Below are positions 43,629 to 51,739 of a DNA stretch of 57,728 bases, in pieces. The translations under genes were made by a program, and so were the position numbers. Position 1 is the first letter of the stretch. Each line of letters starts with the position of its first letter. Origin of the DNA: Bacteroidales bacterium (GTDB lineage Bacteria; Bacteroidota; Bacteroidia; Bacteroidales; UBA932); NCBI GenBank assembly GCA_017454905.1, contig JAFTCB010000052.1, forward strand, positions 1 through 57,728, in the 5' to 3' direction. The notes below the pieces were generated by a model. That model saw nothing but the letters and a program-made list of their open reading frames with translations, ran no database searches and was not told where the DNA came from.

Positions 43629-44581
43629 TATGCGTCCGGCGCTGTTTGTTTCCGCTCCCGGCGGTACTCCGACGGGGATATCCCGGTATGCAGGCGGAAG
43701 AATTTGTTGAAGGAGCTCGAATTCGGGAAATTCAGTTTGTAGACGATTTCCTTGATGGTCTCATCCGAATAGCGCAGCAGGTTTTGGGCTTCCAGGACCA
43801 CATAGGCGTCGATCCATTCCGGACCGCTGCGGCCGGAGGCCTCCTTGACGATGCGGGAAAGGTATTTGGGCGTCAGGCTCATCTTGTTGGCGTAGAAGCT
43901 CATGCTGTGCTGCTCGTTGTGGTACTCCGTGACGAGTTGCATGAAGCGGTCGAAGATCTGGTTGGCGCGGGAGGTGTTCTCCTCCCGAAGGGCGGCTCGG
44001 TGCTGCAACTGTTCCGTCCAGACATCCTCCGTCATATAGCTCAGCGAAGAAAGCAACCCGCGGATGATCTCCTGCTTGTTGCGGTGGTTGGATGCCAGGA
44101 TCTGTCTGGCGAGCCGGAAATAGGATTCCGCCAGCGTCAGCTGCTCATCGCTGAGCGTGATGCAGGGCGTCTCCAGAAGGCGCACGCTCTCCTGGAACAC
44201 GCGGTTGAAATCCAGATGCAGGCCGGATAGAAACTGCTTGGAGAAGAAGATGAAGACAAGGTCGATCTCCTTCAGGCTCTCCTCCAGCGGAGAAGAGAGC
44301 TTGATGATGTTGCCCGGCACGGAGACGAGCAGGGAATGCTCGCTGACTTCGTAAGAGGAAAGGTTGAAATCGATCTGGAAACGGCCTTTCTTCAAGAAGA
44401 ACAGAATATAGCCGTCGAAGCGGACCGGGTACCGGAGCAGTTCCAGCAGCCGGCTGTCCTGGATGGCGCGAATGCCCGTCGTCTCGCCGAGGATGAAATC
44501 ATTGCCGAGCACGGACTCGTCCGCGAAAGAAGAGAGCTTCAGGATGTCCTGGATTCCGATGTTTTGGAGAGCTTGTTGCAT
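43628..44581 (-). CDS. AraC-family transcriptional regulator
   Basis: The 317-residue DNA-binding regulator has an N-terminal cupin-like sensing domain (about 20-140, FDGYILFFLKKGRFQIDFNL) and a helical linker. The C-terminal AraC double HTH (about 215-308) contains MSFYANKMSLTPKYLSRIVKE and, in the second HTH, IKEIVYKLNFPNSSSFNKFFRLHTGISPSEYR in successive segments. It is divergent from the TolC-HlyD-ABC-2 operon and is the natural candidate for its regulator, perhaps responding to an effluxed compound. The ATG at 44581 is placed 24 nt after an exact TATCTTTG box; the longer frame from 44629 would start upstream of that promoter. Confidence 0.9.
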   Translation of the reverse strand: MQQALQNIGIQDILKLSSFADESVLGNDFILGETTGIRAIQDSRLLELLRYPVRFDGYILFFLKKGRFQIDFNLSSYEVSEHSLLVSVPGNIIKLSSPLEESLKEIDLVFIFFSKQFLSGLHLDFNRVFQESVRLLETPCITLSDEQLTLAESYFRLARQILASNHRNKQEIIRGLLSSLSYMTEDVWTEQLQHRAALREENTSRANQIFDRFMQLVTEYHNEQHSMSFYANKMSLTPKYLSRIVKEASGRSGPEWIDAYVVLEAQNLLRYSDETIKEIVYKLNFPNSSSFNKFFRLHTGISPSEYRRERKQTAPDA

Positions 44582-44605
44582 TTTAGTAGATGTTCTGTCG
44601 GGGGA

Positions 44606-44613
44606 CAAAGATA
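44606..44613 (-). promoter_or_regulatory. -7 box of the AraC-family gene
   Basis: TATCTTTG on the minus strand, exact consensus, 24 nt before the ATG at 44581. Confidence 0.6.
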
Positions 44614-44710
44614 CACCAAATCGCGACAATAATTGTATTTACGCCTAATTATTCGACCAAAATACAATTAAAGGGTGCATTTAGACATTTTTACTGCCTG
44701 TTTTTGGTCC

Positions 44711-44718
44711 TACCTTTG
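44711..44718 (+). promoter_or_regulatory. -7 box of the efflux operon
   Basis: TACCTTTG, exact TAnnTTTG match, upstream of the TolC-family gene. Start candidates lie 13 nt (44732) or 43 nt (44762) downstream. It shares the 130-bp divergent region with the AraC promoter. Confidence 0.6.
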
Positions 44719-44761
44719 CAGCCGCAAAGAAATGAAGAAAACTGAAAAAATGTCGCATGCT

Positions 44762-46348
44762 ATGAAGAAGACATTCTATTGTGCCGCGTTGCTGCTGGCC
44801 GCCGTGCAGATCCCGCTGACGGCCCAGACCGTCCTGACGCTCGAAGAGTGCCGGGACCGCGCCGTCCGTTCCTCCCAGGCGCTGGACCAGGCGCGCATTG
44901 CTGTCGAGATGGCAGACTATGACAAGAAAATCGCGCTGGCCAACTATTTCCCGAACATCAGCGCCACGGGTACTTATATGTATAACAGCCGCAACCTCTC
45001 GCTGATCAGCGACAGCCGTTCGGAGGCGTTGCAGACCATCGGCGACCGGACCCAGGCCATCCTGGACCAGGCTTACGCCGATGCGACCGCGCAGATCGGG
45101 CAGAGCGCGCAGGCGATGCGCTCCCAGCTCGAAGAGACCATCAAGAACGACCCGCTCCTGATGCTCGAATATGCGCTCAGCCCGATGTGGAAGACCGTCT
45201 TCGGAATGCTGGACGAAGCCGACCTGAGCCAGTTGAAGGCGCCGCAGATCGCAGGACCGGTCAATGCCATCGGCAAGGAAATCGACGACGCCCTGCATCT
45301 CGACAACCACAACCTCTACGCCGCTGCCGTGACGCTTCAGCAACCTGTCTTCGTGGGCGGCAAGATCGTCTATTCCAATCAGATGGCGCAACTGGCCCGC
45401 GAGCTGGAATCGGCCCGTTACGACCAGGCCTACGCCGATGTGATCGTGGATGTTGACGAAGCCTACTGGCAGATCGTCTCCATCGCCGCGAAGAAGAAAC
45501 TCGCCGATGCCTACGCCGACCTCCTGCATACGCTGGAGGCGGATGTGCAGAAATCCGTGACGGCCGGTGTGATGACCGAATCGGACGCCCTGCAGATCCG
45601 CGTCAAGGTCAATGAAGCGGAGATGCTCCGCACCAAGGCGGACAACGGCCTGACGCTTTCGAAGATGTTGCTCTGCAAGCGTATCGGCCTGCCGCTCGAC
45701 AGCCCGGTCACGCTCGCAGACGAACAGATCGACCTCATCCCCCAGCCGGTCGCGGGCGGCACCAAGAGCCTGGACCGCGTCTTCGAGGACCGTCCCGAGA
45801 CGCGCAGCCTCGAACTGGCCTCCCGGATCTATGACCGCAAGGCCAAGATCGCCCGGTCCGACATGATGCCGAAGGTGGTGCTGACGGCGGGCTACCTGAT
45901 CAGCAATCCGAACCTCTACAACGGATTCAGCAACAGTTGGAACGGCGGCTCTTTCAGCGCCGGCGTCCTGGTCAGCGTGCCGATTTTCCACGGGATGGAG
46001 AGCGCCAACAAATACCGCAAGGCCCGTGCGGAGGTGAGTCTCTACGAAAGCAAACTGCAGGATGCCCGCGAACTGATCACCCTCCAGGTGAGCCAGCAGC
46101 GCAAACTGCTCGGAGAGTCCCGGGCCCAACTGGAGACGGCTTCGTCCCATCTGGCTGCCGCCGAAGAGAACCTGCGTGCCGCGACGGTGGGCTTCGAGGC
46201 CGGTGTGATCACGATGGACACCGCCCTGGCCGCCCAGACCGCCTGGCTCCAGGCGCACTCCGAGTGCATTGATGCCGGCACCCAGCTGCAGCTCGCCGCC
46301 ACCCGCCTCCAGCGGGCCGAAGGAAACTATCTCTCCAAACAAAACTAA
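44762..46348 (+). CDS. TolC-family outer-membrane efflux protein
   Basis: Outer-membrane channel of a tripartite exporter, 528 residues from the chosen start. It has a signal peptide (MKKTFYCAALLLAAVQIPLTAQ), then the OEP fold with long heptad-rich helices (LTLEECRDRAVRSSQALDQA at the start; AAEENLRAATVGFEAGVITMDT near the end), repeated twice as in TolC. The ATG at 44732 would add ten residues (MKKTEKMSHA) and is also possible. It is followed 12 bp later by the HlyD gene and then by two ABC-2 permease genes, forming one export operon driven by the TACCTTTG box. Type I secretion or drug efflux are both possible. Confidence 0.9.
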   Translation: MKKTFYCAALLLAAVQIPLTAQTVLTLEECRDRAVRSSQALDQARIAVEMADYDKKIALANYFPNISATGTYMYNSRNLSLISDSRSEALQTIGDRTQAILDQAYADATAQIGQSAQAMRSQLEETIKNDPLLMLEYALSPMWKTVFGMLDEADLSQLKAPQIAGPVNAIGKEIDDALHLDNHNLYAAAVTLQQPVFVGGKIVYSNQMAQLARELESARYDQAYADVIVDVDEAYWQIVSIAAKKKLADAYADLLHTLEADVQKSVTAGVMTESDALQIRVKVNEAEMLRTKADNGLTLSKMLLCKRIGLPLDSPVTLADEQIDLIPQPVAGGTKSLDRVFEDRPETRSLELASRIYDRKAKIARSDMMPKVVLTAGYLISNPNLYNGFSNSWNGGSFSAGVLVSVPIFHGMESANKYRKARAEVSLYESKLQDARELITLQVSQQRKLLGESRAQLETASSHLAAAEENLRAATVGFEAGVITMDTALAAQTAWLQAHSECIDAGTQLQLAATRLQRAEGNYLSKQN

Positions 46349-46360
46349 ACCTCCAAGACC

Positions 46361-47347
46361 ATGGTCAAAAGAACATACAACCTTCTGATCGGCGTCGCAG
46401 CGCTGATCGCCATCCTGCTCATCGTCTCACTCGTCGGTTTCGTGGTCTCCCGGCCGCAGCCCGTCATCATCCAGGGCGAAGCCGAAGCCACCGAATACCG
46501 CATTTCCGGCAAGGTGCCGGGCCGCATCGAAGCCTTCTACGCCGACGAAGGCCAGCTCGTCCACAAGGGCGACACCCTGGTGCTGATCGACTCGCCGGAG
46601 ATCCGCTCCAAGATCCTCGAAGCGCAGGCCGCCAAGGCGGCGGCCGTGGCCCAGAAAGACAAGGCGATGCACGGCGCCCGGCAGGAGCAGATCGTCGGAG
46701 CCTACGAGCTCTGGCAGAAAGCCCGGGTCGGCGAGGAAGTGATGCGCAAATCCTACGAGCGCATCTGCACCCTGCACGAGCAGAAAGTCGTCTCCGACCA
46801 GAAATTCGACGAAGTCGAAGCGCAGTACCGCGCCGCCGTCGCCACGACCAAGGCGGCCCGTTCCCAGTACGCGATGGCCGTGAACGGAGCCCGGCAGGAG
46901 GATAAAGATGCCGCCGTGGCCCTGGTGGAGCGCGCCGACGCCGCCGTCCAGCTGGTCAACGCCTACAAAGAAGAAATCAAGCTCGTCTCGCCCGCCGACG
47001 GCATCGTCAGCGACCGTTATCCCAAGGTCGGCGAGCTTGTGGGGCAGGGGTCCCCGATCATGACCGTCCAGGACCTGTCGGATATGTGGTTCACCTTCAA
47101 CATCCGCGAAGACCGGCTGCACAGCATGCAGAACGGGATGCACATCACCCTGTCCATCCCGGCGCTGGACGGACGCGAGGTCGGGGCCACCGTCTATTAC
47201 ATCGCCGCCCGCGAGTCCTACGCCACCTGGAAGGCCACCCGCGAGATCGGTGAGTTCGATACGCGCACATTCGAAGTGCGGGCCCGCCCGGACTATACCG
47301 TAGAAGGGCTCCGTCCCGGCATGAGCGCCATCCTGATCCAGCGATAA
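46361..47347 (+). CDS. HlyD-family periplasmic adaptor (membrane fusion protein)
   Basis: Links the inner-membrane transporter to the TolC channel. The 328-residue product has an N-terminal TM helix (LLIGVAALIAILLIVSLVGFVVS), a biotinyl-lipoyl-like half (GKVPGRIEAFYADEGQLVHKGD) and a roughly 130-residue coiled-coil hairpin. The second lipoyl half (LVSPADGIVSDRYPKVGELV) and a beta-barrel end follow. The coiled coil contains two related GARQE segments (HGARQEQ and NGARQED) on its two arms. It is placed between the TolC gene (12 bp) and the first permease (2 bp). Family assignment is secure; the cargo is unknown. Confidence 0.93.
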   Translation: MVKRTYNLLIGVAALIAILLIVSLVGFVVSRPQPVIIQGEAEATEYRISGKVPGRIEAFYADEGQLVHKGDTLVLIDSPEIRSKILEAQAAKAAAVAQKDKAMHGARQEQIVGAYELWQKARVGEEVMRKSYERICTLHEQKVVSDQKFDEVEAQYRAAVATTKAARSQYAMAVNGARQEDKDAAVALVERADAAVQLVNAYKEEIKLVSPADGIVSDRYPKVGELVGQGSPIMTVQDLSDMWFTFNIREDRLHSMQNGMHITLSIPALDGREVGATVYYIAARESYATWKATREIGEFDTRTFEVRARPDYTVEGLRPGMSAILIQR

Positions 47348-47349
47348 CG

Positions 47350-48510
47350 ATGAAAGAAATCTATCAAGTCCTGCGACGCGAGATCCGCATCTTCCGCCAG
47401 CGCCCGTTGTACATCCTGGCCTCGGTGGGTGTGATGATTTTCAACGCGGTGTTCTACCTGACGTTCATGCAGGACGGGCTCCCGCACGACCTGCCGGTCG
47501 GGATCGTGGACTGCGACCGCAGCTCCACCTCCCGGTCCTTCTGCCAGCAGCTTGACGCCACCCAGCTCGGCAAGGTCCTCTACTACGACGACCTGCACGC
47601 GGCGCGGCTGGATCTGCAGCGGGGGAAACTGACGGCCTGCATCGTGATTCCCGAAGAATTCAACGCGGATATCCAGGCCAGCCGCCAGCCGCACATCGGC
47701 TACTACGTCAACTCACTGTACTTCGTGGGCGGCGCCCTGTCCTACTCCAACATCCTGACGATGGTCAACCTGACCAACGGAGCGGTGCAGCGGCAGGTCC
47801 TGCGTGCCCGGGGCGTGAATGAGCGGGAAATCCTCGCGCGCATCCAGCCCATCGTGCTGGATGCCCACCAGATCGGCAACACGACCACCAGCTACGGGGT
47901 CTATCTCAACAGCGTGATCCTGCCGGGCGTGCTGGAGATGATCGTGATCCTGATCACCGTGTACGCCATCGGCTCCGAACTGAAATACGGCACCTCGCGC
48001 CACCTGATGCAGACGGCAGGCGGGTCCATCGTCAAGGCCCTGACCGGCAAGATGGCGATCTACACCCTGATTTTCACCGTGCTGGGCATCACCCTGGAGC
48101 TGCTGCTCTACCATTGGCTGCATTACCCGATCAAGGGCTCGATCTGGTGGATGTTCCTGGATATCCTGCTGCTGGTCGCCGCGGCGCAGGCCGCCGGCAT
48201 GTTCATCATCGGACTGTTCCCCAACCTGCGGCTCGCCGTCAGCGTGAGCGCCATCTACAGCGTGCTGGGCTTCTCGCTGGCGGGCTTCACCCTGCCGGCC
48301 GAGGCGATGATGCCGGTCCTGCAGGGCTTCCCGGCCATCTTCCCGCTCCGCCACTACTACCTCTTCTATGTGCAGGAAGCCATCTTTGGCAGCGGCTTCG
48401 CCGGCTGGTGGCAACAGGTGGTCTGCCTGCTGCTCTTCCTGGGCCTGCCGCCCATCGTGATGCGGCGCCTGGAAGATGCCTATATCAATGAAAGATATGA
48501 AAGAGACTAA
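47350..48510 (+). CDS. ABC-2 type transporter permease, first
   Basis: Inner-membrane permease of 386 residues with one N-terminal TM helix (about 20-40), a large periplasmic domain (about 45-170) and five C-terminal TM segments. This is the ABC2_membrane_3 layout seen in YbhR/YhhJ-type exporters. The motif ELKYGTSRHLMQTAGG in the cytoplasmic loop resembles the coupling-helix region (E.. GT...L). The next permease gene overlaps it by 23 bp. No ATP-binding subunit gene occurs in the operon, so an ATPase must come from elsewhere if it is a standard ABC exporter. Confidence 0.88.
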   Translation: MKEIYQVLRREIRIFRQRPLYILASVGVMIFNAVFYLTFMQDGLPHDLPVGIVDCDRSSTSRSFCQQLDATQLGKVLYYDDLHAARLDLQRGKLTACIVIPEEFNADIQASRQPHIGYYVNSLYFVGGALSYSNILTMVNLTNGAVQRQVLRARGVNEREILARIQPIVLDAHQIGNTTTSYGVYLNSVILPGVLEMIVILITVYAIGSELKYGTSRHLMQTAGGSIVKALTGKMAIYTLIFTVLGITLELLLYHWLHYPIKGSIWWMFLDILLLVAAAQAAGMFIIGLFPNLRLAVSVSAIYSVLGFSLAGFTLPAEAMMPVLQGFPAIFPLRHYYLFYVQEAIFGSGFAGWWQQVVCLLLFLGLPPIVMRRLEDAYINERYERD

Positions 48511-49714
48511 AACCTACGCCGGCCAGTGGCTGAATGACTGGTACGGCATCTTCATACACGAGCTCCGGCACATCTTCTCCGATGCCGGCGCGATGGTTGT
48601 CTTCTTCGTGGGCGGGCTGCTCTACCCGGTGCTCTACAACCTGATTTACTACAACGGCTCCGTGGATGAGATGCCCGTGGCCGTCGTGGATCTCTCCGAC
48701 GGAGCCTACAGCCGCCGTTTCGTCCGGGCACTGGACGCCACGCGGGAGTGCGAGGTCTACTGCGGCTGCGTCTCGATGGCCGAGGCGGAGCGGCTGCTGC
48801 AGGAGCGCAAGGTCCATGGCATCGTCTATATCCCGCATGAGTTCGACGCCAGCCTGGCACGGATGGAGCAGGGACACATTTCCACCTACTGCGACATGTC
48901 TTCGTTCCTGTATTACAAGAACCTCCGTACCGCCTCGAGCCTGGTGATGCTGGACGAGATGCACAAGATCCAGGTGGAGCATTACGCCGCGGCGGGATTC
49001 GATGCGCAGAGCGCTTATGAACTGGTGCAGCCGGTGCTCTCCGATGAAAACGTTCCCTACAACAAGCCGTTCTCCTATACGATTTTCTTCATTTCCGCCG
49101 CGCTGATGCTCGTCATCCAGCAGACAATGTTCTACGGGTCCGCGATGCTGGCAGGCACGATGCGAGAGCGCAACCGCAGCTACTCCTCGCTGCCCGCGCG
49201 CCTGCAGGGCCCCGGGATGGGACGGGTCGTACTGGGGCGCGGAGCGGCCTATATGGCCGTCTATCTGGTGGTCGGCACCATCGTGACGCTGCTGATCCCG
49301 CATTTGTTCCGCCTGCCGCAGCGGGCGGACTGGCAGGAGGTCATGGTCCTGCTGCTGTTCTTCATCGCGGACTGTATCTTCTTCAGTTTCACCTGGGGAG
49401 CGCTCATCACGCGGCGGGAGACGGTCTTCGTCCTCTTCCTGTCCATCTCGCCGATCTGTCTGTTCCTGACCGGATTCTCCTGGCCCGAGACAGCCATTCC
49501 TCCCTTCTGGAAGGCATTCTCCTACATCTTCCCGTCCACCTTCGGCTGCCGTGCATTCATCAATCTCAACACGGCCGGCGGCACCCTCCAGACCATCGCC
49601 CCGGAGATCCGTGCGCTGACGGTCCAGACCGTAGTCTATTATCTGCTGGCTTCCCTGCTTGCCCGCATCGAGAGCCGCTACGGCGAGCGCATCAAGGCGC
49701 TGGGACTGCTGTAG
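48488..49714 (+). CDS. ABC-2 type transporter permease, second
   Basis: Partner permease of 408 residues with the same topology as the preceding one: an N-terminal TM (AMVVFFVGGLLYPVLYN), a periplasmic domain, and about five C-terminal TM segments (IFFISAALMLVIQQTMFYGS onward). The two probably form a heterodimer. The ATG at 48488 overlaps the previous gene by 23 bp; an ATG at 48497 is an alternative. It ends 6 bp from the convergent WG-repeat gene. Confidence 0.87.
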   Translation: MKDMKETKTYAGQWLNDWYGIFIHELRHIFSDAGAMVVFFVGGLLYPVLYNLIYYNGSVDEMPVAVVDLSDGAYSRRFVRALDATRECEVYCGCVSMAEAERLLQERKVHGIVYIPHEFDASLARMEQGHISTYCDMSSFLYYKNLRTASSLVMLDEMHKIQVEHYAAAGFDAQSAYELVQPVLSDENVPYNKPFSYTIFFISAALMLVIQQTMFYGSAMLAGTMRERNRSYSSLPARLQGPGMGRVVLGRGAAYMAVYLVVGTIVTLLIPHLFRLPQRADWQEVMVLLLFFIADCIFFSFTWGALITRRETVFVLFLSISPICLFLTGFSWPETAIPPFWKAFSYIFPSTFGCRAFINLNTAGGTLQTIAPEIRALTVQTVVYYLLASLLARIESRYGERIKALGLL

Positions 49715-49720
49715 TGCGGG

Positions 49721-51640
49721 CTACAGCCGCCCGGAGTGGTGGCTCTGGATCCGTTCGCCGAAGCGCGGCCGCGTGGCGTCCTCGAAGGCCGAGAGCGTGC
49801 GCGGCAGGCGCTGGGCACCGGGCAGCTTGACGGTGCGGACCACCTCGCCGCGGGCATCTTCCCGCCAGGTGCGGGTGCCGGGACGCCGGCCTTCCGGCCG
49901 CAATTCCACCTCCGGTGCGATCAGGGCGATCCCCAGCCGCTCGAAGACGATGAGCCCGTCCTGCACATAGTCGGCATACGGCGCCACGGCCAGGGTACGC
50001 AGCCAGGTCCCGTCCTCCTCATAGAGCGAGAGCACGATCCGGTAGGAGGCGTCCGTGCCGTGGACATCATCCGCGAGGCCGTCGGAGGAGAATGTGGCCT
50101 TCTCCAGGCCGAGCCGCACCGAGCGGGCATTGTCCGGACCCCACCAGATCGCCTCCTCGCCGCTCATGCTGAAGGACGGATCCGAGAAGCGGTCGTCGAA
50201 GCGGCAGACCAGTTGGTCGTAGAGCTCCACTTCCACACCCTCGGAGCGCGTGCGCACGGAGCAGTTGACCACCTCGCCCATGTGGAACGGACGGCGGAAC
50301 AGCGGCGAGACCATCGCCTCGCGGGCCATGCGCGCCTGGCTCAGGGGGATCTCCGGCGGCAGGTAGGAAGTCACGCCCACATTGTCCCCTTCGATGATCT
50401 CCACCCGCCTGGCGGCGAAATTCCGTACATTACGGAGCTGCTCCACTTCGGCGGAGCGCAGGCCCAGCCCGCTGTAGATATCATCATGCTGCAATTCGCG
50501 GTAGCCCGTTAGGGTGATGGAGAAGGATGGGATGGACAGGGCGTTGAGGTCGGCCATCAGGAGCCAGCGCTCCCCGTCCTCCGCGCGGTAGACCACGCCC
50601 TCGCTGCACTCGGCCTCCAGCCAGCCCCAGCGGGAGGCCTCCCCCACCAGTGAGCCGTCCGGCTCATAGAGCAGGGCCTTCAGCGTATAGCGCTGTCCGC
50701 TGGCGGGATCCTCCATCGTCCCGTGCTCCTCATCGACGAAGGGCTCCAGGCGCAGGAAACGATTGCTGAAACCCCAGTCCACCCGCAGGTTGCGGCAATA
50801 GCCGGTGCGCGGCGAGCGCATCTCCAGGAACCAGGCCTGGTTGCGGTGCAGGCGTACGCCGATGGCGCCGCTGTGCCAGGCGGCCGCGCGGACCGGATCG
50901 TCCATCGGATCGTAGGGGATCACGGCGCCGGGGTGGTGGAACGACTCGCCGCGACGCAGGGCGGCGTCCCAGGTGGTCTGGGTGAAGTCCGTGCCGAGCG
51001 TCCGGAAGCCGCCCCCATGGCGCGTCGCGGCGAGGAATCCGAACGGCAGCAGCGTCTCACCCGCGTCGCTGACCACGCCCGTTAGGCCGGTCAGCGCGGA
51101 CTTGGCGATGCCGGTGCCGCCGCTGAAACTCGGAGAAGAAAGGAATAGCGGCGCGTAAAGCTCTCTTCCCTGCATATCGTAAACGCCCCAGAGCAGCTCG
51201 CCGGCCAGTTCGCCTTCGCGCGCCTCGCGTTCGGCGGTGATATAGCCCCCGTTCCGGGGGATATTGACGGCCCGGCAGTCCACCGGGAGGATGATCCGCC
51301 CGGTCTGGTCGGCCACGCCGCGCCACTTCACGCGGCCCTCCTTGACCATCAGTTCGCAGAGGCCGTTCTTGTCGAACTTGCCGATATCGTCATACTCCGG
51401 CTGCAGGACCCAGTCACCGGAGGCGTCGATCAAGCCCTTGCGGCCGTCCAGTTCCACTTCAGCGAAGCCGTCCGAGAAGCGCTTGGCGCTGTCGAAGCGG
51501 GGCTCGATCACCCAGCTCTTGTCCTTGGCCTGATAGCCGTACTTGCGGGTCTGCCTGTCACGGGCGGGCTTGAGATCCTGGGCCGACGCGGCCAGCGTGA
51601 GCGCCGCCAGGAAGCACGAGATAACCACTTTCAGTTTCAT
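49721..51640 (-). CDS. Secreted WG-repeat protein with a long uncharacterised C-terminal region
   Basis: The 639-residue product has a signal peptide (FLAALTLAASAQ). Residues about 30-190 hold WG (KWG-like) beta repeats: YGYQAKDKSWVIEPRFDSAK, GRKGLIDASGDWVLQPEYDD, and WRGVADQTGRIILPVD. The remaining roughly 450 residues are rich in beta-strands and acidic residues and match no family I recognise. WG repeats form surface or periplasmic binding modules, and their ligands are mostly unknown. The ATG at 51640 follows an imperfect TATATTCG box. An open frame extends much further upstream, but only as the shadow of the divergent PAP2-VanX gene. Confidence 0.75.
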   Translation of the reverse strand: MKLKVVISCFLAALTLAASAQDLKPARDRQTRKYGYQAKDKSWVIEPRFDSAKRFSDGFAEVELDGRKGLIDASGDWVLQPEYDDIGKFDKNGLCELMVKEGRVKWRGVADQTGRIILPVDCRAVNIPRNGGYITAEREAREGELAGELLWGVYDMQGRELYAPLFLSSPSFSGGTGIAKSALTGLTGVVSDAGETLLPFGFLAATRHGGGFRTLGTDFTQTTWDAALRRGESFHHPGAVIPYDPMDDPVRAAAWHSGAIGVRLHRNQAWFLEMRSPRTGYCRNLRVDWGFSNRFLRLEPFVDEEHGTMEDPASGQRYTLKALLYEPDGSLVGEASRWGWLEAECSEGVVYRAEDGERWLLMADLNALSIPSFSITLTGYRELQHDDIYSGLGLRSAEVEQLRNVRNFAARRVEIIEGDNVGVTSYLPPEIPLSQARMAREAMVSPLFRRPFHMGEVVNCSVRTRSEGVEVELYDQLVCRFDDRFSDPSFSMSGEEAIWWGPDNARSVRLGLEKATFSSDGLADDVHGTDASYRIVLSLYEEDGTWLRTLAVAPYADYVQDGLIVFERLGIALIAPEVELRPEGRRPGTRTWREDARGEVVRTVKLPGAQRLPRTLSAFEDATRPRFGERIQSHHSGRL

Positions 51641-51666
51641 AACGCGAATATACGCAAAAACCCGGC

Positions 51667-51688
51667 ATTCCGGCCAGCTGGCCGGAAT
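51667..51688. promoter_or_regulatory. 22-bp perfect palindrome between divergent promoters
   Basis: ATTCCGGCCAG followed directly by its complement CTGGCCGGAAT. It lies immediately upstream of the TTG (-33) of the PAP2-VanX promoter and about 27 bp from the WG-gene start. It could be an operator, or a third member of the CATTC...GAATC palindromic repeat family (copies at 18536 and 30265). Confidence 0.5.
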
Positions 51689-51689
51689 C

Positions 51690-51720
51690 TTGTGCAAAAA
51701 GGCGAAAATGCCTATTTTTG
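51690..51720 (+). promoter_or_regulatory. Promoter of the PAP2-VanX gene
   Basis: TTG at 51690-51692 and an exact -7 box TATTTTTG at 51713-51720 are separated by 20 nt. The ATG at 51740 is 19 nt downstream. Confidence 0.6.
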
Positions 51721-51739
51721 TTTCCTCAAAAGCACACAG

